This document shows positions 15,560-24,111 of a stretch of 64,000 bases of DNA, in pieces. The DNA comes from Streptomyces rubellomurinus (GTDB taxonomy: Bacteria; Actinomycetota; Actinomycetes; Streptomycetales; Streptomycetaceae). The stretch is taken from contig NZ_JZKH01000001.1 of NCBI RefSeq assembly GCF_000961885.1, positions 62,001 to 126,000 on the forward strand. Direction: 5' to 3'. Within the stretch, counting starts at the first letter, position 1, and the number at the start of each line of letters is the position of its first letter. The notes under the pieces are model-generated. The model had not been told where the DNA came from. It did not search any database and saw only the letters and a list, made by a program, of their open reading frames with translations. The translations under genes and the position numbers were made by a program.

Positions 15560-17365
15560 TCACGGCCGGGAGCCGTCCGAGCCCGCCGCCGACCGCGCGG
15601 CGGCCCGGACCGCCGCCCGGCCGAGCGGCCGGTCGTACTTCGCCGGCTCGACGTCCGCCAGGTGGGGGGCCGGACTGCCGGTGTTCTCCAGGGCGTCCCG
15701 CGCGGCGATGTCGGGGTGGTGCAGGTCGAACGCCGGGGATTCGGAGCGGATCCGGGGCAGCGTCGTGAAGTTGTGCCGCGGCGGCGGGCAGGAGGTGGCC
15801 CACTCCAGCGAGCGGCCCCAGCCCCACGGGTCGTCCTGTTCGACCTTCTCGCCGTACTTGGCGGTCTTCCAGACGTTGTACAGGAACGGCAGGACGGACA
15901 GCCCGAGCAGGAACGAACCGATCGTCGACACCGTGTTCAGCGTGGTGAAGCCGTCCGACTCCAGGTAGTCGGCGTACCGCCGCGGCATCCCTTCCGCGCC
16001 GAGCCAGTGCTGCACCAGGAAGGTGGCGTGGAAGCCCACGGTGAGCGTCCAGAAGGTGATCCTGCCGAGCCGTTCGTCGAGCATCCGGCCGGTCATCTTG
16101 GGCCACCAGAAGTGGAATCCGGCGAACATCGCGTACACCACGGTGCCGAACAGCGTGTAGTGGAAGTGCGCGACGACGAAGTACGAGTCGGAGACGTGGA
16201 AGTCGATCGGCGGGGCGGCCAGCAGCACCCCGGTGAGGCCGCCGAAGAGGAAGGTGACCAGGAAGCCGACCGTCCACAGCATCGGCGTCTCGAAGCTGAG
16301 CGAGCCGCGCCACATGGTGCCGACCCAGTTGAAGAACTTCACCCCGGTCGGGACGGCGATCAGGAAGGTCATGAAGGAGAAGAAGGGCAGCAGCACCTGC
16401 CCGGTGACGTACATGTGGTGCGCCCAGACCGTGACCGACAGGCCGGCGATGGCGACGGTGGCGGCGATCAGGCCGGAGTAGCCGAACATCGGCTTGCGGC
16501 TGAAGACCGGGATGATCTCCGACACGATGCCGAAGAAGGGCAGCGCCAGGATGTACACCTCGGGGTGGCCGAAGAACCAGAACAGGTGCTGCCAGAGCAT
16601 CGCCCCGCCGTTGGCCGGGTCGAAGACGTGGGCACCGAACTTGCGGTCCGCCTCCAGCGCGAACAGCGCGGCCGCGAGCACCGGGAAGACCAGCAGCACC
16701 AGCACCGAGGTGAGCAGCACGTTCCAGCAGAAGATGGACATCCGGAACATGGTCAGTCCGGGGGCGCGCATGCAGATGATGGTGGTGATGAAGTTGACCG
16801 CGCCGAAGATGCTGCCGAAGCCGGACAGCGCGACGCCCATGATCCACAGGTCGGCGCCGATGCCCGGCGAGTGGACGGCGTCGGACAGCGGCGCGTAGAG
16901 GAACCAGCCGAAGTCGGCGGCGCCCTGCGGGGTGAGGAAGCCCGCCGCCGCGATCAGCGAGCCGCCCATGAACAGCCAGTAGGCCAGCGCGTTGAGCCGT
17001 GGGAAGGCCACGTCGGGGGCGCCGATCTGCAGCGGCATGATCCAGTTCGCGAAGCCGGTGAACAGCGGCATCGCGAACAGCAGCAGCATGATCGAGCCGT
17101 GCATGGTGAAGGCCTGGTTGAACTGCTCGTTCGACAGGATCTGGTTACCGGGCCGGGCGAGTTCGGCGCGCATGACCAGGGCGAGGACGCCGCCGATCAG
17201 GAAGAACGCGAACGAGGACACCAGGTACATGGTGCCGATCGTCTTGTGGTTGGTGGTGGTCAACAGCCTGACCATGGCCGAGCCGGGCTGCCTGGCCCGA
17301 ACCGCCTTGACCGGCCGGGGTGTTGGCGGGAGGGTGGGGTCGCCCTGTGCCTGGGTGGCGCTCAA
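15560..17365 (-). CDS. ctaD: cytochrome c oxidase subunit I, stand-alone copy
   Basis: 601 residues with the 12-helix heme-copper oxidase core. Heme a ligand His89 (FTMHG), Cu-B ligands His267 with cross-linked Tyr271 (HPEVY), His316-His317, and heme ligands His400/His402 (HFHYTLFG) are all present, so the enzyme should be active. It reduces O2 to water while pumping protons in the cytoplasmic membrane. No ctaC, ctaE or ctaF genes are nearby, so this copy is separate from a canonical cta cluster and must borrow its other subunits. The start is TTG 17365, chosen because GAAGGAG lies 7 nt upstream. Two DosR-box-like sites lie 71-108 nt upstream. Confidence 0.95.
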   Translation of the reverse strand: MSATQAQGDPTLPPTPRPVKAVRARQPGSAMVRLLTTTNHKTIGTMYLVSSFAFFLIGGVLALVMRAELARPGNQILSNEQFNQAFTMHGSIMLLLFAMPLFTGFANWIMPLQIGAPDVAFPRLNALAYWLFMGGSLIAAAGFLTPQGAADFGWFLYAPLSDAVHSPGIGADLWIMGVALSGFGSIFGAVNFITTIICMRAPGLTMFRMSIFCWNVLLTSVLVLLVFPVLAAALFALEADRKFGAHVFDPANGGAMLWQHLFWFFGHPEVYILALPFFGIVSEIIPVFSRKPMFGYSGLIAATVAIAGLSVTVWAHHMYVTGQVLLPFFSFMTFLIAVPTGVKFFNWVGTMWRGSLSFETPMLWTVGFLVTFLFGGLTGVLLAAPPIDFHVSDSYFVVAHFHYTLFGTVVYAMFAGFHFWWPKMTGRMLDERLGRITFWTLTVGFHATFLVQHWLGAEGMPRRYADYLESDGFTTLNTVSTIGSFLLGLSVLPFLYNVWKTAKYGEKVEQDDPWGWGRSLEWATSCPPPRHNFTTLPRIRSESPAFDLHHPDIAARDALENTGSPAPHLADVEPAKYDRPLGRAAVRAAARSAAGSDGSRP

Positions 17366-17435
17366 GGACGCACTCCTTCGGAACGTCGTGCGGATGATGG
17401 CGTTCCATGATCCGAACGCACCACCGCCGCGCCCC

Positions 17436-17473
17436 AGGGCCGTTGGGCCCGGGCCCCCGGGGCCGCTGGGCCC
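17436..17473. promoter_or_regulatory. pair of DosR-box-like sites upstream of ctaD
   Basis: 17436-17450 reads on the minus strand GGGCC-CAAC-GGCCCT, and 17459-17473 GGGCC-CAGC-GGCCCC. Both keep the GGGNC-N4-GGCCC spacing and start 23 nt apart, about two helical turns. The surrounding gap (17366-17569) is otherwise low-complexity G/C sequence. Confidence 0.45.
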
Positions 17474-17569
17474 GTCTTCCGGACCCCGGCCCGGGCCCTC
17501 CCGCCCCGGGCCCTCCCACCCGGGCCTCGCGCCCGCAGCCCCGGCCCCGGCCCCGCCGGCCCGGGTGCG

Positions 17570-18454
17570 TCAGGCGCCCAGCCGCAGGATCTGACCCCGC
17601 TCCAGCGCCGCGTACACCACGCCGTCCGCCCCGACCGCGATGCCGTGCGGCTCGGCGCCCGGGCCGGGGATCGGGTACCCGTCCAGCCGCCCGTCCGGGT
17701 GGAGCACCCCGATCCGGCCGGCGCCCCACTCGGAGAACCAGAGCGCGCCGTCCGGCCCGGCGGCGATCGCGTGCGGTTTGGCCGCCCGGTCGGCCAGCGG
17801 CTGTTCGGTGACCTGCCCGTCGACGGTGATCCGCCCGACCAGCCCGCCGCCGATCCCGACGTACCAGAGCGCGCCGTCCGCGCCCGCGGTGATGCCGACC
17901 GGCGCGGTGCCCTCGGTGGGCAGCCGGTGGACGGCCACCTCGCCGTCGAGGCCGATCCGGGCCACCGCGTCGGCCTGGTTGAGCGTGCACCACAGCGCGT
18001 CGTCCGGCCCGGCCGTGATCATCGACGGGAACGCCCCGGCGAGCGGGAGCGGGTACTCCTCGACCTCGCCGTCCACGCCGATCCGCCCCACCCGGCCGGC
18101 GCCCAGCTCGGTGAACCAGAGCGCGCCGTCCGGCCCGGCGGCGATGCCGTACGGCCCGGCGCCCTCGGTGCGGACGGGGAACGAGCTCGCCTCCCCGGCC
18201 GCCGTGATCCGCCCGATCCGGTGGTCGCGCATCCGGCTGAACCAGAGCGCCCCGTCCGGGCCGGCGGTGATGACGGCCGGGCCGCAGTCCGGCGCGCCGA
18301 GGCCGTACCGCCGCACCGAGCCGTCCGCCGTCAGCCGTCCGACCTCGCCGCTGTGCACCAGCGTGAACCAGACGTCCCCGCCGGGCGCCACGGTGATGCC
18401 GTACGGCCCGGCACCCTCCGGCGCCGCGTCGATCAGTTCCATGTCCCGTCGCAT
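17570..18454 (-). CDS. vgb: virginiamycin B (streptogramin B) lyase
   Basis: 294 residues forming a seven-bladed propeller of AGPDGALWF-type repeats, the normal length for Vgb. Counted from ATG 18454 (GAGGGG 6 nt upstream), the catalytic set is at the same positions as in the staphylococcal enzyme: His228 (KPHAI), Glu268 and His270 (EPHGI), and a Glu at 285 for Glu284. Vgb linearises streptogramin B antibiotics by breaking the ester bond through elimination. In a soil streptomycete this is an intrinsic resistance or scavenging gene. It is cytoplasmic and 203 nt upstream of ctaD on the same strand. Confidence 0.9.
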   Translation of the reverse strand: MRRDMELIDAAPEGAGPYGITVAPGGDVWFTLVHSGEVGRLTADGSVRRYGLGAPDCGPAVITAGPDGALWFSRMRDHRIGRITAAGEASSFPVRTEGAGPYGIAAGPDGALWFTELGAGRVGRIGVDGEVEEYPLPLAGAFPSMITAGPDDALWCTLNQADAVARIGLDGEVAVHRLPTEGTAPVGITAGADGALWYVGIGGGLVGRITVDGQVTEQPLADRAAKPHAIAAGPDGALWFSEWGAGRIGVLHPDGRLDGYPIPGPGAEPHGIAVGADGVVYAALERGQILRLGA

Positions 18455-18554
18455 CCGCGTCCCCTCGTAGCAGTGGCGTCGGTCATGATCACATTCCCGC
18501 CCCGCCGCCGCCAGCGAGTTGTCCGGCACCGGGCCGGGGCGCCACGCCGGGGCG

Positions 18555-19662
18555 CTACGCCGGCGCCTCCACCCGGACGGACCCTTCGCCGCCCGCGAAG
18601 GCCAGCACCCGCCGCGCCTCGGCCTCGGCGCCCTCCCGGTCGGCCCGGGGCGAGCGGGCCGAACGGCTGCACCACCACGTCCTGCTCCGCCGTCAGCCGC
18701 CACGTCCCGGCGACCAGCCCGTCGACCAGCAGCGTGCCGAGCACGATGCCGTTCTGCGTCATCACCCGCCCCCGGTACCGCTCCGGCAGCACCCGGCCCC
18801 GGTCGGCGTGCGAGAGCAGCAGGTTGTCGAAGGGCGCGAGCAGCCGCACCGGCGCCGGGACGTCCTCGGCCGGCCGGGGTGCCTGCGGCAGGTCGTGGAG
18901 CAGCCGGCCCTGTTCGTCGCGGAAGGTGCGCAGCCGCGGCGCGAGCCTGGCCAGCACCGGGCCGAGGCCGCTGAGGCCGGACCACTTCTTCAGGTCGGCC
19001 GGGCCGGCCGGGCCGAACGCGGCGAGGTAGCGCAGGACGAGGTCGTCCAGCGCGGGCGCGGGGTCGAGCGGGCGGCCGAGCCAGGCCTCGGCGGTGGTGT
19101 GGGCGGCCGGGCCGCCGCGCCCCCACAGCCCGCGCGGCGGCACCTGGACGAGCGGCAGCAGGCAGCGCGCGGCCTGGGCCAGTGCGGCCGGGTCGCGGTC
19201 CGGGCGGCTGGCCGCCAGCAGCGGGCCGAGCTGCTGGAAGGTGCGCGGCCGCTCCTCGACCAGGCTCCGGGCCTCGGCGGCCAGGGCGGCGAGGTCGAGG
19301 CCGGCCAGCCGCTTGCCGTAGGTGGTGCGCAGCGCCTGGTCCAGGACGGGCTGGAGCAGCGGCCGCAGGGTCAGGCAGTCCTCGGCGGTGACCAGGTGGA
19401 TGGTGCCGCGCTGCAGGGCGATCCGGACGACGGCCCGCTGCTCGATGAGCGTGCTGAGCCGGTCCGGGGTGAAGCCGTCCAGCCGGGAGAGCAGGCCGAG
19501 GTACGGGGGCTGCGGCGCGGCCTGGGCCTGCAGCCCGCCGAGGTGGCGGATCAGCTCGGCGGGCGGCCGGTCGGTGCGCTCCAGCAGGTGCTGGCGGGCG
19601 AGCAGGGCGCGCCCCAACGCCCGGGTGGTCAGCACCTGTTGGCCACCCGGAGGAGCGTTCAC
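18555..19662 (-). CDS. winged-helix DNA-binding-domain protein (HTH_42/YcaQ-like), frameshifted near C-terminus
   Basis: About 368 residues if the frame is restored. The body starts LTTRALGRALLARQHLLER and contains LIRHLGGLQAQAA, RIALQRGTIHLVT, DLVLRYLAAFGPA and LLAPFDNLLLSHADR, typical of the winged-helix family related to the interstrand-crosslink glycosylases AlkX/YcaQ. The family ending, A-D-R-E-x-A-E then VLAFAGGEGSVRVEAPA and TAG at 18555, lies one frame off, after an extra G in the run at 18647-18650; without correction the frame reads through to about 18433. The GTG start at 19662 overlaps the upstream phosphodiesterase stop; GTG 19635 is an alternative. Confidence 0.75.
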
Positions 19663-20399
19663 CGCCGGCCGTCCAGGACGGAGCGCAGCACGCCGATCCG
19701 GTTGCTGGTGATGGCGGCGACGCCGGTGTCGCGCAGCCGGCGCATGGTGCGCCGCAGGTCGGCCGTCCAGGTGGAGACGGAGAGTCCGGCGTCGGCGGCG
19801 CCGAGCACGAACTCGGCGGTGACCAGGCCGAACGGCGGGTTGAGGTAGCGCGGGCGCAGGTCGTCGAGCAGGGCCCGCCCGGGCAGCCGGGGCTGCTTCC
19901 AGGTGAGCGCGATGTCGGCGGTGGGGCTGAGGGCGCGCACGGCGAGCATGGCGGTGGCGGGGCCGCAGAAGGCGACCTGCCGTTCGGCGCCGAGGCCGGT
20001 GACGACGGACCAGGTGGCGGCGGCCGGGCCGGGGTCGTCGAGGTCGATCAGCAGCCGGGGGCCCGGCTGCTCCGCCCGGGGGTCGTGCGCGGCGGCCACC
20101 GCCTTGACGGCCTCGGCGAGGGTGGGGACGGCGAGTGCGCCCCGGCGCAGCTCGTCGAGCTGCTCGGCGGTGACCCGGTCGACGGCACGGGTGTCGCCCC
20201 AGAGCCGCTCCAGGGTGCGGTCGTGCAGCAGGACGGGCACCTGGTCGCGGGTGAGCTGGACGTCGACCTCGACGGCGTCGGCGCCGGCGGCGAGGGCGGA
20301 CTCGATCGAGGGCAGGGTGTTCTCGCGGTACCGGTACGGGTCGCCGCGGTGGGCGACGGCGAGCGGCTTCCACCCGGTGGTGCTTCGGGCCGTGGTCAT
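19659..20399 (-). CDS. glycerophosphodiester phosphodiesterase
   Basis: 246 residues, cytoplasmic, GDPD TIM barrel. The catalytic elements are visible in the first 70 residues: VAHRGDPYRYRENT (His and Glu-Asn), EVDVQLTRD (acid pair binding Ca2+/Mg2+) and PVLLHDRTLERLWGDT (second His). It hydrolyses glycerophosphodiesters to glycerol 3-phosphate and an alcohol. Both ends are translationally coupled: its ATG overlaps the stop of the 147-residue protein (ATGA) and its stop overlaps the winged-helix start (GTGA), so these three form one operon. Confidence 0.9.
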   Translation of the reverse strand: MTTARSTTGWKPLAVAHRGDPYRYRENTLPSIESALAAGADAVEVDVQLTRDQVPVLLHDRTLERLWGDTRAVDRVTAEQLDELRRGALAVPTLAEAVKAVAAAHDPRAEQPGPRLLIDLDDPGPAAATWSVVTGLGAERQVAFCGPATAMLAVRALSPTADIALTWKQPRLPGRALLDDLRPRYLNPPFGLVTAEFVLGAADAGLSVSTWTADLRRTMRRLRDTGVAAITSNRIGVLRSVLDGRR

Positions 20400-20839
20400 C
20401 GGATCCTCCCCGCGAGCCAGGGGGTGAGGTCGTGCACGCCGATGCCCTCGCGGTGGCTCGGCTCGCCGGGGACGGTGACGATCAGGGTGCTGGACGGCGG
20501 GAAGGCGCGCACCTTGACCTGGACGAGGTCCTTCCAGACCGCGTCGAGGAACGCGGGGACGCCGTCCCGCGCGACGTCGAAGGGGATGCCCTCGACGGTG
20601 ACCACGGCCTCGTCGTGGGTGAACAGCCGGACGCCGACGGCCGGGCGGCCGCCGAACTCCAGCAGCGCCTCGTGCGGGACGGCGTCCAGCTCGCCGGGCC
20701 CGACCGCGCCAACCAGTCCGGCGAAAGTCCGGTCGCGGCCGATGTCGTGCTGGGCGCGGACCTCGCGGCCGTGCCGCGCGGCCACGGCTTCGATCGCGAG
20801 CACGGCGGCCTGGGTGGTCGGCAGCTTCGGGGGTGGCAT
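20396..20839 (-). CDS. conserved-looking hypothetical protein, first gene of the glpQ-type operon
   Basis: 147 residues, no signal or membrane segment. Alpha/beta composition with a helical N-terminus (TTQAAVLAIEAVAARHG) followed by strands such as PAVGVRLFTHDEAVVTVEG and STLIVTVPGEPS. No motif is recognised. Its stop overlaps the phosphodiesterase ATG, so it is the likely operon leader. Codon use is like its neighbours. Confidence 0.6.
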   Translation of the reverse strand: MPPPKLPTTQAAVLAIEAVAARHGREVRAQHDIGRDRTFAGLVGAVGPGELDAVPHEALLEFGGRPAVGVRLFTHDEAVVTVEGIPFDVARDGVPAFLDAVWKDLVQVKVRAFPPSSTLIVTVPGEPSHREGIGVHDLTPWLAGRIR

Positions 20840-20886
20840 CCGGGGCGGGCCTCTCGTTCGGCGTTCACTGACGGCGCGGCGGCCGG

Positions 20887-20926
20887 GACCTGGGGACCTC
20901 AGGGACCTTGGGGACCTTGGGGACCT
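20887..20926. repeat. short tandem repeat of GGGACCT(T/C)
   Basis: About five degenerate 9-10-bp copies of GGGACCTTG between the hypothetical gene and the end of the molbindin gene; the last copy overlaps the molbindin stop codon. Confidence 0.6.
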
Positions 20927-21341
20927 AGCGCCGCTCGATCATCACATTGGTGGACTTGATAACCGCCGTGGCGGGCGCGCCGGGCACCAGGTTCAGCTCC
21001 TCCGCCGACTCCCGGCTGATCAGCGACACCACCCGGAACGGCCCGGCCTGGATCTCCACCCGCGCGGCCACGTCGCCGAGCAGCACGTCGGTGACGATCC
21101 CGGGGAAGCGGTTGCGTGCCGAGGACGGCCGGCCCTCCGCCTCGGCGGCCTCGGTGCGGGCCAACTCGCGGGCGAACGCGGCCAGTTCGGCGCCGGGAAC
21201 GATCCGGTGCCCGTGCTCGTCGCGGGTGGCGGCGACCCGCCCGGCGTCCACCCAGCGCCGCATCGTGTCGGTGCTGACGCCGAGCAGCGCCGCGGCCTCG
21301 CCGATCCGGTAGGGGTTGACCGGCTGGTCGGCCTGGCCCAT
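20925..21341 (-). CDS. molybdate-binding HTH-TOBE regulator (molbindin type)
   Basis: 138 residues from ATG 21341 (CAGGAG 6 nt upstream). A MerR/excisionase-like helix-turn-helix at 10-45 (YRIGEAAALLGVSTDTMRRW) is joined by a linker to one Mop/TOBE domain at about 72-138: NRFPGIVTDVLLGDVAARVE, VVSLISRESAEELNLVPG, VIKSTNVMIER. The Mop domain oligomerises to bind molybdate or tungstate. These proteins sense or store oxyanion and often sit beside modABC, which is not visible here. It is a monocistronic minus-strand gene. Confidence 0.88.
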   Translation of the reverse strand: MGQADQPVNPYRIGEAAALLGVSTDTMRRWVDAGRVAATRDEHGHRIVPGAELAAFARELARTEAAEAEGRPSSARNRFPGIVTDVLLGDVAARVEIQAGPFRVVSLISRESAEELNLVPGAPATAVIKSTNVMIERR

Positions 21342-21460
21342 GTGCGACTCCTGACGCTGGTTCGAGGGGCGGGAGGGGCGGGGAGCGTGCCGCCGCGCCC
21401 CCGGCCATCCTGCCGCACCGGAGCCGCCGCGGTCGCCCTCGGGTCCTCCCGCGAGGGGCC

Positions 21461-22654
21461 TCACGGCTCGCCGAAGAGGTCCCGCCGGGCGGCGTCCCCG
21501 GCGGTGAGCACGGCCCCGGCGAGCACCGCGCCGCCGCCCGCCGTACCGGCCCGCACTTCGGTGCGCAGCGGGGAGAGCAGGGCGAGCCGCCGTTCGACCC
21601 GCGCGGCCAGCTCGTCCCCGCCGGCCCGGCCGAGTTCGCCGCCGAGCACCACGCAGCCGGGGTCGAGGACGACGCACACGGCGGCGGCGCCGAGCGCGAT
21701 CCGCTCCGCCAGCTCGTCGAGGAACGCGCCGCCGGGCTCGCCGGGCCCGGACGCGGCCAGTGCGGCGCGTACGGCGGCCTCGGCGGCGGGCGCGTCCCCG
21801 GCCGGGTCGGCGGGCAGGCCGTGGGCACGGGCGAGTGCGCAGACGGCGGCGCTGCCGACCAGGCCGTGGAAGCCGCCCTCGCAGCTGTCGGCGCTGGGCA
21901 GGCCGACGGCGCCGGGGACGGGCAGGAAGCAGATCTCGCCGGTGCCGCCGGAGAAGCCGCGGCGCAGCCGCCCGTCCAGGACGACGGCGGCGCCGACGCT
22001 GTGGCCGAGCCAGAGCAGCACGAAGGTCTCGCGGTCGCGGGCGGCGCCGATCCGGTACTCGGCCCGCCCGGCGAGGTTGACCTCGTTCTCCAGGATCACC
22101 TCGACGCCCGGCAACTCCCGCAGTGCGGTGAGGAGTTCGGTGTGCCAGCCGGGCAGGTCGCCGGTGCTGTGGAGCCGCCCGGTGGCCGGGTCGACCAGCC
22201 CGGGGGCGCCGACCGCGATGGTGTGCAGCCGCTCGACGCCGGCGCCGCGCGCGGTCTCCCGCAGGACGTCGACGATCCGGGCGGCCGTCCCGGGCCCGCC
22301 GCCGCCGTCGACGGGGGCCTCGGCGGTGGCGAGGGTGCGCCCGGCGAGGTCGGCGACGATCAGGCTGACGCCGCCGGAGCGGACGTCGACGGCGCCGAGG
22401 TGGGCGCGGGAGGCGACGAGCGCGTAGACCCGGGCGTTGGGGCCGCGCCGCTGTTCGCCGCGCTCGCCGACCACGGCGACCAGGCCGGTGCGCTGGAGGC
22501 GGTCGAGCAGGTCGGCGACGGTGGGCCGGGACAGGCCGGTGAGGCCGCGCAGCTCGGTCGCGGTCAGGGGGCCCTGCTCCAGGAGCAGGTTGAGTGCCAG
22601 CCGGTCGTTGATCGCCCGGGCGGTGCTCGGCGTGGCCGTACGCGCGGTGGTCAT
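21461..22654 (-). CDS. ROK-family transcriptional repressor
   Basis: 397 residues. An N-terminal MarR-like winged helix (LLEQGPLTATELRGLTGLSR, PTVADLLDRLQRTGLV) precedes the sugar-kinase-like ROK domain with DVRSGGVSLIVADLAG, VGAPGLVDPATG and a C-terminal glycine-rich site. The zinc-binding cysteine cluster of classical ROK proteins (CGRRGC) is reduced here to CEGG. It probably represses the divergent MFS transporter in response to a sugar or derivative. The shared 122-bp gap holds strong inverted repeats. Confidence 0.88.
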   Translation of the reverse strand: MTTARTATPSTARAINDRLALNLLLEQGPLTATELRGLTGLSRPTVADLLDRLQRTGLVAVVGERGEQRRGPNARVYALVASRAHLGAVDVRSGGVSLIVADLAGRTLATAEAPVDGGGGPGTAARIVDVLRETARGAGVERLHTIAVGAPGLVDPATGRLHSTGDLPGWHTELLTALRELPGVEVILENEVNLAGRAEYRIGAARDRETFVLLWLGHSVGAAVVLDGRLRRGFSGGTGEICFLPVPGAVGLPSADSCEGGFHGLVGSAAVCALARAHGLPADPAGDAPAAEAAVRAALAASGPGEPGGAFLDELAERIALGAAAVCVVLDPGCVVLGGELGRAGGDELAARVERRLALLSPLRTEVRAGTAGGGAVLAGAVLTAGDAARRDLFGEP

Positions 22655-22680
22655 GGCGGCTCATCCTTCCAGACGGTTTC

Positions 22681-22708
22681 TATCAGGGTCCCTTCCTGAT
22701 AATTTATC
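22681..22708. promoter_or_regulatory. operator region between the ROK and MFS genes
   Basis: Inverted repeat TATCAGG-N7-CCTGATA at 22681-22701, overlapping a second dyad GATAATTTATC at 22698-22708. Both are flanked by an outer repeat GACGGTT (22672-22678) / AACCGTC (22710-22716). The A+T-rich core stands out from the genome and is the likely ROK binding site. Confidence 0.6.
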
Positions 22709-22776
22709 GAACCGTCCGCCCGTGTGCTGCGCCACCGCGCGGACCCTGTCCGCCCGCGACCGGGAGGGAACGCCGG

Positions 22777-24030
22777 ATGGCACACCCCACCGCACCATCG
22801 GCACCACCAGCACACGAACCGCTCGCCGACCCGCGCCGCGCCCGGACCGGCATCGCGCTCGTCTTCGCCGTGCACGGCGCCGTCGGCGGCACCTTCGTCA
22901 CCCGCATCCCCTGGCTGCAGGAGCGCCTCGACCTCTCCTCCGGCCTGCTCGGCCTCGCCCTGGTCATGCCCGCCATCGGCTCCTCCCTGGCGATGCCGCT
23001 GGCCGGGCGGTTCGTGCACCGGTACGGCGGCCGGGCCGCCGTCCGCGGGCTCCTCTCGCTCTGGTGCCTCGCCCTCGCCCTCCCCGCGCTCGCCCCCGGC
23101 CTGCCCGTGCTGTGCGCCGCCCTGCTGCTGTACGGCGCCACGGCGGGCATGGCGGACGTCGCGATGAACGCGCAGGGCGTGGAGATCGAGCAGCGCCTCG
23201 GCCGCTCGATCATGTCCGGACTGCACGGCATGTGGAGCGCCGGCGGGCTGCTCGCCTCCGGCTTCGGCATCCTCGCCGCCCACCTCGACCTCGACGCCCG
23301 GCTCCAACTCGCCCTCACCGCGCTCGTGCTGCTCGCCCTCGCCCAGCCCGTCTGCCGCCTCCTGCCCGAGCTGCGGGCCGCCGAGGAGGCCGAGGCGCCG
23401 CCGCGCTTCGCCCTGCCGCCGCGCAGTTCACTGGTGATCGGCCTGGTCGGCTTCTGCGCGGTGTTCGCCGAGGGCGCCTCGATGGACTGGAGCGGCGTCT
23501 ACCTGCGCGACGTCACCGGCTCCACGGCCACCGTCGCCGCCGCCTCGTACACCGCCTTCTCGCTCACCATGGCCGCCAGCCGCCTCGCCGGGGACGCGGT
23601 GATCCGCCGCCTCGGCGCCGCCCGCACCACCCGGCTCGGCGGCGCCGTCGCCACCGCCGGCGGCCTGCTCGTGGTCGCCGCCGACCGCCCGGCCCTGGCC
23701 ATCCCCGGTTTCGCGCTGATCGGCATCGGCGTCGCGGTGATCGTCCCGCTCGCCTTCGCCGCCGCCGGCCGGATCGGCACCAACGCCAGCCAGGCCATCG
23801 CGGGCGTCGCCACCGTCACCTACACCTCCGGCCTGATCGCCCCCGCCGTCATCGGCACCCTCGCCCAGGCCACCTCGCTGACCGTCTCCTTCGGCCTGGT
23901 CACCGTCCTGTGCTGCGCCCTCCTGCCGGGCGCCGGCGCGCTGCGCCTCGGCGAACCGGGTTCCACGAAGGACGTCCCGACCGGCGCGGCTCCGGAGAAC
24001 CCCTCCGGGAAGAACCTCAGCCCGATATGA
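22777..24030 (+). CDS. major facilitator superfamily transporter (YbjJ-like)
   Basis: 417 residues with 12 predicted membrane helices. Characteristic segments: FVTRIPWLQERLDLSSGLLG after helix 1, then DVAMNAQGVEIEQRLGRSIM and SGLHGMWSAGG, which define the YbjJ/FucP-like MFS subgroup. The substrate is unknown; the divergent ROK regulator suggests a sugar or sugar derivative. Hydrophilic tails lie at both ends. A GGGAGGG is 11 nt before the ATG, somewhat far. Confidence 0.87.
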   Translation: MAHPTAPSAPPAHEPLADPRRARTGIALVFAVHGAVGGTFVTRIPWLQERLDLSSGLLGLALVMPAIGSSLAMPLAGRFVHRYGGRAAVRGLLSLWCLALALPALAPGLPVLCAALLLYGATAGMADVAMNAQGVEIEQRLGRSIMSGLHGMWSAGGLLASGFGILAAHLDLDARLQLALTALVLLALAQPVCRLLPELRAAEEAEAPPRFALPPRSSLVIGLVGFCAVFAEGASMDWSGVYLRDVTGSTATVAAASYTAFSLTMAASRLAGDAVIRRLGAARTTRLGGAVATAGGLLVVAADRPALAIPGFALIGIGVAVIVPLAFAAAGRIGTNASQAIAGVATVTYTSGLIAPAVIGTLAQATSLTVSFGLVTVLCCALLPGAGALRLGEPGSTKDVPTGAAPENPSGKNLSPI

Positions 24031-24111
24031 GCCGATTCTCGTCACCGGGCCCGGTGCCCTCGCCCTCCCCCGCCCGGCCGTCCGCTCCGCCGTCCGGGTT
24101 AGGCTCGGCCG

